Below are positions 15,088 through 22,252 of a DNA stretch of 34,615 nucleotides, piece after piece (the first letter of the stretch is position 1; every line of letters begins with the position of its first letter). A program made the translations under genes and the position numbers. Where the stretch lies: positions 1 through 34,615 of the IMG/VR virus record IMGVR_UViG_3300046512_000208; one strand, written 5' to 3'. The notes beneath the pieces were generated by a model. That model worked only from the letters and a program-made list of their open reading frames with translations, made no database searches and was not told where the DNA came from. Source of the DNA: a virus.

Positions 15088-15639
15088 CTAATCGTCTTCG
15101 GGCGCCATGGACCAGCCGGCGACGTATATCGCGTGATAGGAGTCAAGCCGACCTGTTGGGGCGGTATGAGTATCAATGATTACGTCTTCACGCCTGGCTC
15201 GTGGCGGCTGCGAAAGCTTGCTCTCCAGACCTAAGCCGATCTTGGGAGCGCTACGCCAATCTGACACCCTGTCCCGTGTGGTTGGCTTGGCCCGCTTTAA
15301 GTCAGAGGCAAGTTTCTGGGTGGCCCATTGGTCTATGTTGCGTTTTTTGGCGGATTTCTTCTGCCTCCGGGTGGCAGACGCCTGCTTTCGGGAGAGGATC
15401 GGAAAAGGTCCTGCCTTCGCCTCAAGGTATGCCAGCAGCACGGACCCTATCTCGTAAAATCCGGGCGTTGGGCTCATTTGCTTCAGGGTGAGATAGGCCC
15501 TTGAGTGCAGGTGCCATGCGCCCTCATCACCAAATAGAGCCCTATCAAAGCCGCTTCGCTCGACAAATTTTTTCAGGTTTTTTGGAAGGGGAGCGCCTAA
15601 AAACACACTGCTTAAACGATCTATTCGCGACCTTTCCAT
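15088..15639 (-). CDS. Hypothetical protein (183 aa)
   Basis: This strongly basic protein of 183 residues begins MERSRIDRLSSVFLGAPLPKNL. It has a helical N-terminal half, a lysine/arginine-rich linker (RKQASATRRQKKSAKKRN, about 84-101) and a C-terminal part with ARREDVIIDTHTAPTG. GGGGTGAG precedes the start. Base composition is nearer to the phage genes than to the TA pair upstream. No family recognised; the basic linker suggests binding to nucleic acid or membrane. Confidence 0.6.
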   Translation of the reverse strand: MERSRIDRLSSVFLGAPLPKNLKKFVERSGFDRALFGDEGAWHLHSRAYLTLKQMSPTPGFYEIGSVLLAYLEAKAGPFPILSRKQASATRRQKKSAKKRNIDQWATQKLASDLKRAKPTTRDRVSDWRSAPKIGLGLESKLSQPPRARREDVIIDTHTAPTGRLDSYHAIYVAGWSMAPEDD

Positions 15640-15693
15640 TCGCTCACCCCGGATGGTAATGAGCCCGTTGCTGGGCCAGTCTGATATGGAGCA

Positions 15694-16227
15694 CTAGATG
15701 ACAATTGCTTTTGGGTTGAAACAAAAATCCTTATCCGAATAATCACTCAGCACATCGTAAACGAAATGAGTTTTTACCCCAAAATGCGCTGCTGCATCCG
15801 GGATCTGAATTTTGTTTTTGCGATCGGGATTGCTGAGTTCATGGGTAATGATTTCCTGATTGTACGCCATAGCGGTTGCAATCAGGAATGCATCTGCAAC
15901 TTCGGCGCGGGCGAACTCAACCTTTGCTGCTGGTTTAAAATGAGTATTGCTTGCCGTCCAAAGCATTATCTCCCGGTATTTTGAGATTACTTTGGGGTCG
16001 GTGTCGTCAGGGATAAAAAACGTATCAGGGAGTGTGGCGACCCATTTTTTTACAGGGTCGTCGTCTTGACCTTTCATAAGCTCTTTTTTTACTTTGGACG
16101 TAGAGCAAACCATTCCTGCAGTGTGAGCTTTTTCTAGCCACGACCAAAAATGACTGCAGAATTCGAATCTATAATGAAGGTTCTTGGCCTGCAAAAAAAT
16201 ATTGGAATCGACTAAATATTTATGCAT
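15694..16227 (-). CDS. PIN-domain toxin (DUF4411 family)
   Basis: This 177-residue protein begins MHKYLVDSNIFLQAKN, the typical first strand of a PIN-domain RNase with the acidic Asp7 in VDSN. Later acidic positions appear in KKELMKG (Glu about 49), ARAEVADAFLIATA (Asp about 112) and TH-ELSNPDRK. This matches DUF4411, whose members are encoded with XRE-ImmA/IrrE partners. PIN toxins cut RNA, often tRNA or mRNA. It starts within the end of the partner gene (8-base overlap) and is AT-rich compared with neighbours, suggesting recent gain. Confidence 0.75.
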   Translation of the reverse strand: MHKYLVDSNIFLQAKNLHYRFEFCSHFWSWLEKAHTAGMVCSTSKVKKELMKGQDDDPVKKWVATLPDTFFIPDDTDPKVISKYREIMLWTASNTHFKPAAKVEFARAEVADAFLIATAMAYNQEIITHELSNPDRKNKIQIPDAAAHFGVKTHFVYDVLSDYSDKDFCFNPKAIVI

Positions 16228-17350
16228 GGCTTCGAATGTTCTTCTTATAAATGTTCGTTACGGTGTCAGGGGTTATGTTCAAAAGTCGTGCAGCATCACG
16301 AATTAAGGTTCCACCCTCGACAGCACTTTTCACCAAGGCATTCGTCAGTTTTTTACTATTTCTAACAGGAATCGTAGCGTAAGGGTTTCCTCCAGATCCG
16401 GCAGACTTCCAGCTGCTCGCATATAGAGAGCCATACAAATCCCTAGTGATTTTACCTAGCTCAAACGCGCGTCTACCAATGACTAGTCTGCTCACTTTGA
16501 AATGTCTACTTGCACGGTCTATCGATTCAAGTTCGCCGCCTTTCCATATTGCAAGAAACTCATCTTTTGGAACTAGTAATTCAGCCGCGACCATATTGCA
16601 ATAAGACTCAACGTTCCTGCCGGATTTGAAATCTCGCGGAGAGGGGATGTCGGAAACTCCGCTTTCACCAATCCATATATGAGCCACTTCATGGGCTAAG
16701 GTAAAGATCCACGCGGCATCAGCATCTTTCCCATTGATAAAAACGGCAGGAGCGTAATCGTCACAGATGGCAAATCCACGAAACTCTGCAACAGATAGCC
16801 CTCTCTTTGTATTGCTTTTGACAATGCCACTTTTGAACACGAGTATCCCAATAGACTCGAATTTTTCCGATATGACCCTGAAATACTCTTCATGATTTGA
16901 GCAGGATTTTCTTAGCTCTTGATTAATTCCAGCAATCTTGGAAATATCGCCAGCCACTTCCTCAATTGTGCTCGATAGCCCGAATCGACCAACAAACTCG
17001 AGAGGGTCGGCGCCAATATCATTTAAATAGTCTAAGTACCAACTTTGCTTGGCTAAGACATCGTCTAATACGTCAAAAAAATCAGCTCCCAAAGGTTCAG
17101 GGGAGGTTACCTGACGCATATCAGGGAGTTTGGGCTTTTCAAGTGTGGGCGGTGCATCCAAAAGTAGGTAGCCGAACGGTGTACGAGTCACCGAGGCCAC
17201 TTTCTCGAGCTGGCGGATAGTCAGCTCACCACTCAAAAATCTGTCAATACCTCTCCCAGACGCTATGGAGGAGGCGAGATCCTCAAGCGATTTACCGATT
17301 TGGCTGGCCGCCCAGTCAAGCATTGCCAGAGAGATGTTTAGCGTATCCAT
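16220..17350 (-). CDS. XRE-ImmA/IrrE antitoxin-type metallopeptidase
   Basis: This 376-residue protein has an N-terminal XRE helix-turn-helix (about 8-60, with LASSIASGRGIDRFLSGE and LEKVASVTRTPFGYLL) and a central ImmA/IrrE (DUF955) domain with the zinc motif HEVAH at 220-224 and the third-ligand helix AAELLVP (Glu257 region). A C-terminal segment contains a second helix-turn-helix-like stretch, LIRDAARLLNITPDTVTNIYKK. Upstream of a DUF4411 PIN toxin this type probably acts as antitoxin and autorepressor. It could also cleave a phage repressor, as ImmA does for ICEBs1; its place between the prophage operators makes this worth testing. Confidence 0.8.
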   Translation of the reverse strand: MDTLNISLAMLDWAASQIGKSLEDLASSIASGRGIDRFLSGELTIRQLEKVASVTRTPFGYLLLDAPPTLEKPKLPDMRQVTSPEPLGADFFDVLDDVLAKQSWYLDYLNDIGADPLEFVGRFGLSSTIEEVAGDISKIAGINQELRKSCSNHEEYFRVISEKFESIGILVFKSGIVKSNTKRGLSVAEFRGFAICDDYAPAVFINGKDADAAWIFTLAHEVAHIWIGESGVSDIPSPRDFKSGRNVESYCNMVAAELLVPKDEFLAIWKGGELESIDRASRHFKVSRLVIGRRAFELGKITRDLYGSLYASSWKSAGSGGNPYATIPVRNSKKLTNALVKSAVEGGTLIRDAARLLNITPDTVTNIYKKNIRSHA

Positions 17351-17557
17351 GGTCTAGTTTCTTAGGTTTTGCTGGGGATTATGTCCGGTTGCCCGGTGGC
17401 TGTCTGTGGTCAAAGTCTTACATTTTTACGCTAGATGCCTCGTATTACCCCTACTGGCTATATATCGTGTCACCCGGATAACTCGAACCCATAGCCTTAG
17501 CTTAGCCGACCTTCCCCCGCACAACCCTTCCCGCCTTCACTTCGTCATTCTAAGCAG

Positions 17558-17746
17558 TCAGCCTGACATCGCGATTCTCAGTGCTACCGCAGTCTCAAGC
17601 AGCTTGTGCGCCTGGATCGAGACAACCCCTGCCAAGTCATCATTACCCGCTTCCTTGAGCGTTGCAGCCAAATCGAGCAGCTTCCCCACTTCAGCCTCGA
17701 TGGTTCGGACGGATTCGCCTATCTGGTATCGAAGTGAGTGCGCCAT
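17558..17746 (-). CDS. Small helical protein (62 aa)
   Basis: This protein of 62 residues begins MAHSLRYQIGESVRTIEAEVGK and continues as one or two amphipathic helices (LLDLAATLKEAGNDD, QAHKLLETAVALRIA). AGGG lies upstream at 8 bases. It lies in the intergenic part of the lysogenic operon downstream of cI. No family recognised. The plus-strand frame covering the same bases (17406-17795) reads as shadow. Confidence 0.5.
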   Translation of the reverse strand: MAHSLRYQIGESVRTIEAEVGKLLDLAATLKEAGNDDLAGVVSIQAHKLLETAVALRIAMSG

Positions 17747-17814
17747 GCCGTCAGCCCTGGTTCCAGGTCGGCTAGGATTCCCATGCGTTGGGTGATCCGC
17801 CGCAGCTTTAATGG

Positions 17815-17843
17815 TTGTCGCGACAACTGTTAACTGGGTTAAC
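17815..17843. promoter_or_regulatory. Adjacent palindromes TTGTCGCGACAA and GTTAAC-TGG-GTTAAC
   Basis: A perfect 12-base palindrome (17815-17826) is followed after two bases by a pair of GTTAAC units (17829-17834 and 17838-17843). The first shares the core TGTCGCGACA with sites at 20684, 27592 and 27623. The second resembles the CI operator half-site TTAAC, but the centre differs. They lie between two small minus-strand genes and may control the upstream region of the 17746 gene. Confidence 0.5.
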
Positions 17844-17910
17844 CCTCACCTTACGCACCTATAAAATCCCCGTCGCGCTAGATGCTGTTTCGATGAGTTC
17901 ATGACTTTCT

Positions 17911-18114
17911 TCAATGAAGAGTCTTGCGGCTTTCGCCAATCCTGATCCGGTCTAGCGCCCGGTTCAATGCATCCAAGGCATCGAGGAGGGCTTTAGCCTC
18001 CGCTTCCCGGTCATCTCCCCAAAGGCGTTCAGCCATTTTATTCAAGGCCTGAATAGAACGCTCGATTTCAGCAGCAGTCACCGCAGCCTGACTTTCCGGC
18101 TTTTTCTTCGGCAT
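17911..18114 (-). CDS. Small phage protein downstream of cI (67 aa)
   Basis: This 67-residue protein begins MPKKKPESQAAVTAAEIERS. It is helical and charged, with AEAKALLDALDALNRALDRIRIG. AGAGG eight bases upstream supports the start; the frame further upstream runs into the cI end. It would be co-transcribed with the repressor and so be present in the lysogen. Family and role unknown. Confidence 0.6.
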   Translation of the reverse strand: MPKKKPESQAAVTAAEIERSIQALNKMAERLWGDDREAEAKALLDALDALNRALDRIRIGESRKTLH

Positions 18115-18170
18115 TGTCAGAACCTCTGCAGCGCCCGCACTTCGGGCCAGATGCTCAGCCCACAATTCAG

Positions 18171-19043
18171 TTACACCAGGTGCGCATTCCACACCAGCAG
18201 CACCCGAGCCTGGATGTAGGTCTCATCAGCCCTGATCGTTTGCGGGGGATGCTTGTCGTTATCGGAAATCATCTTGATTTGACCGTCACCAATCCACTGG
18301 AGGCGCTTGATGTACAGGTGGCCTTCCCAAGAGAACATGTAAATCCCATCCCCCACGAATTCCCGAATACTGATGTCGACGAGCAGCGGGTCGCGGTGCT
18401 TGATCGTGGGCGCCATCGACTGACCCCATCCGGTCACCATCTTGAGATGGAAGTGCTCCTTGAATTCGACGCCCATCTCGCGCAGATGTTGAGGGCTTAC
18501 TCTCACGTCCTGGAGCAACTCCGGATAGTCGTGCGGTATCTGCCCCCCACCCATGGCAGCGCGGACGTCGTAATGCGCGATCCATACCTCGTCACCGACA
18601 ACGCCTGGGCGGTAGTAGTCGACCTCAATGGCCCCTCCGCCATTGTCGCTTTCGGCAGCTGCAAGCAACCGCCTGCGGGCTGTATCCGAAAGCCCTTTCC
18701 CCTGTGTAGCCAGCATCTGGCGAACAATGTCGGCAGCTGAGGCGGTCTGCGATGAAGCGTTCGTTTGCTCCGTGGCGGCTGTAAGGCCGCTGATTTCATT
18801 CGCCAGGCGCTTGCTGAATTTCTCAATGGGCACATCAAGCAGGCGCGACAACACCACAGCAAACTTCATGTTCAGCGGGTTGGTACCGTTCAGGTACATC
18901 GCAACAGCGGCAGCAGAGATGTCAGCCGCCTCCGCAAGGCTTGCTTGAGTCAGGCCGAGGGCGTTCTTTTTCGATACGAAAAGCGCCTTGGCGGCGTCGC
19001 ACTCAGCTTTTAGCTCTGGGGAAAGTTCTTTCTTTTTACTCAT
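18171..19043 (-). CDS. cI: CI-type phage repressor (HTH plus S24 peptidase)
   Basis: This 290-residue lysogeny repressor has an N-terminal helix-turn-helix (about 25-75, LTQASLAEAADISAAAVAMYLNG) and a C-terminal LexA-like S24 domain with GQSM at 207-210 (Ser209) and YIKRL (Lys246) as catalytic pair. After DNA damage RecA normally stimulates self-cleavage at an Ala-Gly bond; the candidate stretch here is RAAMGGG (161-167), with Met between Ala and Gly. The gene is divergent from cro around three operator palindromes. Its ATG lies just past the outermost operator, with no ribosome site, so a leaderless or poorly translated pRM message is possible, as in lambda. Confidence 0.9.
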   Translation of the reverse strand: MSKKKELSPELKAECDAAKALFVSKKNALGLTQASLAEAADISAAAVAMYLNGTNPLNMKFAVVLSRLLDVPIEKFSKRLANEISGLTAATEQTNASSQTASAADIVRQMLATQGKGLSDTARRRLLAAAESDNGGGAIEVDYYRPGVVGDEVWIAHYDVRAAMGGGQIPHDYPELLQDVRVSPQHLREMGVEFKEHFHLKMVTGWGQSMAPTIKHRDPLLVDISIREFVGDGIYMFSWEGHLYIKRLQWIGDGQIKMISDNDKHPPQTIRADETYIQARVLLVWNAHLV

Positions 19044-19052
19044 CCGTGAAAT

Positions 19053-19116
19053 TTAACCGTTGGTTAATTTATTTGCGGCAACCGGCGGTATTGCTAGAAA
19101 ACTAACCGGCGGTTAA
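19053..19116. promoter_or_regulatory. Right operator: three repressor/Cro palindromes
   Basis: TTAACC-GTT-GGTTAA (19053-19067), GCAACC-GGC-GGTATT (19078-19092) and CTAACC-GGC-GGTTAA (19102-19116) have centres at 19060, 19085 and 19109, 24-25 bases apart. This is the three-site OR plan of lambdoid phages, lying between the divergent cI and cro genes. The middle site is least perfect. The site by cI would control pRM and the sites by cro would control pR. Confidence 0.8.
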
Positions 19117-19119
19117 TAT
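19091..19119 (+). promoter_or_regulatory. Rightward early promoter pR
   Basis: TTGCTA (19091-19096), 17 bases, TAATAT (19114-19119). The operator at 19102-19116 covers the spacer and reaches the -10 box, so bound repressor blocks polymerase. The predicted start is about 19126, giving a short leader before cro. Confidence 0.65.
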
Positions 19120-19151
19120 TGATTTTGAAAACACCATTCGAGATTTCCAGA

Positions 19152-19358
19152 ATGAAGCAGATTCCACTTGCAGAGCTGGTTGCTACGAAAGGGCAGGCCT
19201 TTACGGCCAAGGCTTTTGGGGTCAGCCCTGCCGCAATCAGTAAGGCCATCGCAGCCGAGCGAAATATTTCCGTCACCTGCAATCGGGATGGGACTTTTGA
19301 AGCACACGAGCTCAAGTCCTTCCCGGCGCAGACGACCCTAAAAAAATCCGCCGCCTAA
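19152..19358 (+). CDS. cro: Cro-family repressor
   Basis: This 68-residue protein begins MKQIPLAELVATKGQ and aligns along its length with lambda Cro: TAKAFGVSPAAISKAI is the helix-turn-helix (about 17-33), then RNISVTCNRDGTFEAHELKSFP gives the beta hairpin and tail seen in Cro dimers. It lies next to CI around OR and would repress pRM to favour lytic growth. The ATG at 19152 fits the family length; an in-frame TTG 33 bases upstream lies over the promoter. The ribosome site is weak (CGAG). Confidence 0.85.
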   Translation: MKQIPLAELVATKGQAFTAKAFGVSPAAISKAIAAERNISVTCNRDGTFEAHELKSFPAQTTLKKSAA

Positions 19359-19393
19359 CCCAGCCCAGTCACCCCGAAAGCGGAAGTGAACCT

Positions 19394-19597
19394 ATGGCCT
19401 ACGACGATAAAGCGCACCGGCACGAACACCAGGTGAAGGTTCGCCTCGATGACGAAGTCTTTCAGGAGCTGAAGGACGTTGCCCGCGACATGAAGTTGCA
19501 ACACAGCGTGCTCAGCCGAGAAATCATCGACGCCGCGCTTGAGGTCAAGCGGAAGCTCGGGGAGCTGCCGTTTGAGCTGGAAAAGCGACAAGCCTGA
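19394..19597 (+). CDS. Small ribbon-helix-helix-like protein
   Basis: This 67-residue protein begins MAYDDKAHRHEHQVKVRLDDEV. The strand QVKVRLDDEV followed by two helices (FQELKDVARDM and VLSREIIDAALEVKRKL) fits a ribbon-helix-helix DNA-binding fold, like Arc or CopG. It is the first gene after cro, where lambda has cII, so it may act in early regulation. GGAAG lies a few bases upstream. Specific family not recognised. Confidence 0.6.
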   Translation: MAYDDKAHRHEHQVKVRLDDEVFQELKDVARDMKLQHSVLSREIIDAALEVKRKLGELPFELEKRQA

Positions 19598-19618
19598 AAA
19601 GGCGCAGGAGGGGGATTT

Positions 19619-19810
19619 ATGCCCAGTGCAGAAGTGGATCTTAGGAAGACCGCAACAGAAGAACTGGCGCGATGGGCGATGGAGATCGGCATTACTCCCG
19701 ACGCATTGGCTTCCGAGCTTGTGCGAGTGGCGATGCCTGGGCTCAAGAAGGCGATGTGCGACACCGCGAAGCCCGACAGCAACGTACTCGCCTTCACCCT
19801 CAAACGATGA
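19619..19810 (+). CDS. Small helical early protein (63 aa)
   Basis: This 63-residue protein begins MPSAEVDLRKTATEELARWA. It is helical (EELARWAMEIGITPDALASELVRVAMPGLKKAM), which could also be read as a short ribbon-helix or helix-turn-helix protein. A very strong ribosome site (AGGAGGGGG) precedes the ATG, suggesting high expression after induction. It is the second gene of the pR operon. Function unknown. Confidence 0.6.
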   Translation: MPSAEVDLRKTATEELARWAMEIGITPDALASELVRVAMPGLKKAMCDTAKPDSNVLAFTLKR

Positions 19811-19813
19811 GTT

Positions 19814-19850
19814 CCGCCCCTTATTAGGGACCTAAGAGTGAGAAGGGCGG
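19814..19850 (+). other. Hairpin in the early rightward transcript
   Basis: CCGCCC (19814-19819) pairs with GGGCGG (19845-19850) just after the 63-codon gene. Another small hairpin (GTCCC/GGGAC, about 19880-19895) follows. No T-run is present. These may be a weak early terminator or leader structure ahead of the 19978 gene. Confidence 0.35.
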
Positions 19851-19977
19851 GTCGGTTACAGATTTGAAGCTTGGTGCTGGTCCCTGTTTCGGGACTGGAA
19901 GAAGAAAGGGTCATGGGGTCATCCCTGATCAGTAGTAGCGATTTGGCATGAACCCAGAATACGAACGAGAGAACCTT

Positions 19978-20580
19978 ATGAATACGTCGAACTTACGACA
20001 CGAAACACGCGATGCGGTCTTGGTCGCTATTGCGCGCGACATGATCGCCCGAACGAGCATGAGCCAGGACGGTTTCGCAGAGCAACTCAATCACCAGCTC
20101 TTTGATCGCGCGCCAGAACGCTGCAAGGAGAAGGGGTTCCCTGATTTGCAGGGGATGACCAAAACCGCAGACATGCAGGCTTACGGGCGTGCCTACAAAG
20201 CATGGAGTAAGCGCGTCGAACGCTGGCTTGATGACAGTGGTGATCGAATCGAAATCCCTTCATGGATTGAAGAGTCTTGGGTCGCTGCTCTTGATCAGCC
20301 TTGGCGTGACCGCGCCCTGATCGAGCTGTCGAGCCGGTACGGGCTTCTTGCAGTGAAACAGATCGGGTCGGGCATTGACGATGCCTTGCAGGTGTTCGCC
20401 GGCATCTCCACCAGCTTTGGGCATGTTGCCGGGCTGGGTGGCAGGGTTTTCGCGGACGGTGTGTTTGACCACAAAGACAAAGCCTATGCGGAGTCCTTCG
20501 AGTCTTTCTGCCGCTCGCTTGCTGCACATGCGGTTGCAATGGCTGACCGAGCAGCACAGGTCGGTTCGAAGATTCACTAA
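19978..20580 (+). CDS. Early phage protein of unknown function (200 aa)
   Basis: This 200-residue protein begins MNTSNLRHETRDAVLVAIARDM. Helix-rich N-terminal part has MSQDGFAEQLNHQLFD (about 29-44), compatible with a DNA-binding helix-turn-helix. The middle has YKAWSKRVERWLDDSGDRIEIPSWIEESWVAALD and a later Gly-rich stretch (FAGISTSFGHVAGLGG). It takes the cII/replication-control position of lambdoid phages. The start at 19978 follows GAGAGA; an in-frame ATG 30 bases upstream has no ribosome site. A CII-like or host-interaction role is a guess from position. Confidence 0.6.
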   Translation: MNTSNLRHETRDAVLVAIARDMIARTSMSQDGFAEQLNHQLFDRAPERCKEKGFPDLQGMTKTADMQAYGRAYKAWSKRVERWLDDSGDRIEIPSWIEESWVAALDQPWRDRALIELSSRYGLLAVKQIGSGIDDALQVFAGISTSFGHVAGLGGRVFADGVFDHKDKAYAESFESFCRSLAAHAVAMADRAAQVGSKIH

Positions 20581-20596
20581 ATCCCAAGCACAAAAA

Positions 20597-20617
20597 AGCC
20601 GGGATTGCGCCCCGGCT
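20597..20617 (+). terminator. Hairpin between the 19978 and Rha genes
   Basis: AGCCGGG (20597-20603) and CCCGGCT (20611-20617) pair with a 7-base loop, 17 bases after the stop. It is followed by TAATTCATT rather than a T-run, so it is a moderate terminator at best, and an antitermination target if pR uses antitermination. Confidence 0.5.
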
Positions 20618-20645
20618 AATTCATTACCACTTGATGGGGCCGATT

Positions 20646-21458
20646 ATGCAGAGCCAACCCAATTCAAGCAATACCTCGAACCATGTCGCGACACGTTTTG
20701 TGAATCCTGAAAACGTGTCGCGTACCACCATGTCCTCTCGCGAGATCGCCAGTGTTACGGGCAAGCGTCATGACAACGTGAAGCGCGACATCGTGGCAAT
20801 GCTCAAAGACTTGAAAGTAGATGTACTCAGTTTTGAGGATATCTATCTGGACGGCCGCAATCGGGAGCAGGTGCAGTACCAGCTCGACCGAGAGCACACC
20901 GACTGCCTGCTCACCGGCTACAGCGCGCCGATGCGCATGAAGGTGATTCGCCGGTGGCGCGAGCTGGAACAGCAGCAGGGTGCTCGGGAGCAAGTCCTGC
21001 TCAATGGCACCAAGGTCGTTGGTGAGATCGCCATCATGGAGTGCTTCACGCGCCTGCTGAAGCCCGCGCCATCCTGCCAGATGGCCATGCTCACCAAGAT
21101 CGCCCAGAACAACGGCCTGGACCCAAAATTTCTCCCAGGCTATGCCGTCGACGCGGCGCCGGACGCCGCTGGCGGTTCCTCGATGCCCACCAAGTCGGCC
21201 ACCGCCTTACTCAAAGACCACGGCATTCGGTACGCGCCTGCGGCATTCAACCGTGCACTGGCCGTCAAGGGTTTTCTCAAGCAGCTCCAGCGCAGGAACT
21301 CCAAACAGGAAATGGTCGACTTCTGGTCAGTGACCGAGAAGGGGTTGGCATACGGCAAAAACCTCACCAGCCCTCAATCCCCCCGCGAGACGCAGCCTCA
21401 CTGGTACGTCGATCGCTTCCTCGAACTGGCCGACTTGATCGGCAAGGGCAGCAAGTAA
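20646..21458 (+). CDS. Rha-family phage regulatory protein
   Basis: This 270-residue protein has the Rha domain (PF09669, phage pRha) at about 28-115: MSSREIASVTGKRHDNVKRDIVAML, then NREQVQYQLDREHTDCLLTGYSAPMRMKVIRRWRELEQ. The C-terminal part (about 170-260) has TALLKDHGIRYAPAAFNRALAVKGFLKQL, resembling the phage antirepressor KilAC-type end. Rha-domain proteins were first noted in phi80 and affect growth in the absence of host IHF; antirepressor-like roles are common. The first 26 codons encode a perfect inverted repeat. Start set by GGGG before 20646; its stop shares a base with the next start (TAATG). Confidence 0.85.
   Translation: MQSQPNSSNTSNHVATRFVNPENVSRTTMSSREIASVTGKRHDNVKRDIVAMLKDLKVDVLSFEDIYLDGRNREQVQYQLDREHTDCLLTGYSAPMRMKVIRRWRELEQQQGAREQVLLNGTKVVGEIAIMECFTRLLKPAPSCQMAMLTKIAQNNGLDPKFLPGYAVDAAPDAAGGSSMPTKSATALLKDHGIRYAPAAFNRALAVKGFLKQLQRRNSKQEMVDFWSVTEKGLAYGKNLTSPQSPRETQPHWYVDRFLELADLIGKGSK
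20687..20722. repeat. Perfect 13-base inverted repeat within the Rha gene
   Basis: CGCGACACGTTTT (20687-20699) and AAAACGTGTCGCG (20710-20722) surround a 10-base loop, about 40 bases after the start codon. The left arm sits inside TGTCGCGACA (20684-20693), the core also seen at 17816, 27592 and 27623. As DNA it could be an operator; as RNA a stable hairpin in the early coding region. Confidence 0.75.
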
Positions 21459-22252
21459 TGGCCGGAGACTGGATAAAAATGCGCATCGAACTGCAAACGC
21501 ATCCGAAAGTGTTCCGCATGGTGTCCGCATTGAAAGCGGACAGGTTGCGGATCATCGGTGGACTGCACATCGCCTGGAGCATCTTCGACACTCATTGTGA
21601 TGATGGTGTGCTGGTGGGTTACACCACGGATGCGATGGATGCCGTGATCGGCTGGCCGGGTTTCACCCAAGCGATGATTGACGTGGAGTGGGCGGCCTTG
21701 AACGACTCTGGAAGCCTTGTAATGCCTCGCTTTGATGAGCATAACGGCAAGAGTGCAAAGCGTCGCGCCAACGACAATGAGCGGAAGCGTAACGACCGTA
21801 ATACCAAGGATGTCCGCAATTTGTCCGCTAGTGATGCGGACAAAAAGCGGACCAGAGAAGAGAAGAGAAGAGAAGAGAAAGATCAAAAGCTTTCTGGCGA
21901 TGATGCAGTCGATTCGGCTGAGCTGTTCGCCCGGTTCTGGTTGCTGTATCCCCGCAAGGTCGGCAAGGAGGCTGCACGCAAGGCGTGGAACAAGCTCACC
22001 CTGACCGCCGAGCTGTTCGAGGTAATGGTTCAGGCGCTGGGCGCGCAGAGCGTCAGCACGGAATGGACCAAGGACAACGGCCAGTTCATCCCGCACCCGT
22101 CGACCTGGCTCAACGGCAAGCGCTGGGAAGACGAAGTGCCCGAGCCGGCGCCCGCTGCGAACAATGTCCACCCGTTCCCGCCGCGTCGTCAGGCAAACGG
22201 TCCAGACTTCGATAGTCGCGCCTGGGCTGACAATCTGGACGGTGGCCTGTGA
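21458..22252 (+). CDS. Phage replication protein (O/DnaT-like)
   Basis: This 264-residue protein begins MAGDWIKMRIELQTHPKVFRMV, an N-terminal winged-helix-type domain (about 1-90) found in phage replication initiators. A charged linker follows (about 100-145, with TREEKRREEKDQK encoded by a five-base repeat). The C-terminal domain has RFWLLYPRKVGKEAARKAWNKL and FIPHPSTWLNGKRWEDE, a signature common in phage O/DnaT-type proteins. It likely binds an origin in or near its own gene and hands over to the P-like protein next to it. It is coupled to Rha (TAATG) and to the next gene (GTGA). Confidence 0.75.
   Translation: MAGDWIKMRIELQTHPKVFRMVSALKADRLRIIGGLHIAWSIFDTHCDDGVLVGYTTDAMDAVIGWPGFTQAMIDVEWAALNDSGSLVMPRFDEHNGKSAKRRANDNERKRNDRNTKDVRNLSASDADKKRTREEKRREEKDQKLSGDDAVDSAELFARFWLLYPRKVGKEAARKAWNKLTLTAELFEVMVQALGAQSVSTEWTKDNGQFIPHPSTWLNGKRWEDEVPEPAPAANNVHPFPPRRQANGPDFDSRAWADNLDGGL
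21854..21879 (+). repeat. AGAGA five-base tandem repeat in the replication gene
   Basis: About five AGAGA units in a row encode the charged linker of the replication protein. Slippage by one unit would shift the frame, removing the C-terminal domain. Its purine-rich strand may also mark an origin, as iterons lie in the O gene in lambda. Confidence 0.55.

Noticed and set aside
16220-16227. Frameshift between the PIN and ImmA/IrrE genes
   Set aside because: The 8-base overlap with clean stop and start is normal coupling; both proteins are full length for their families.
18114-18740. Plus-strand frame of 208 codons
   Set aside because: Antisense to the CI S24 domain, which has intact catalytic residues.
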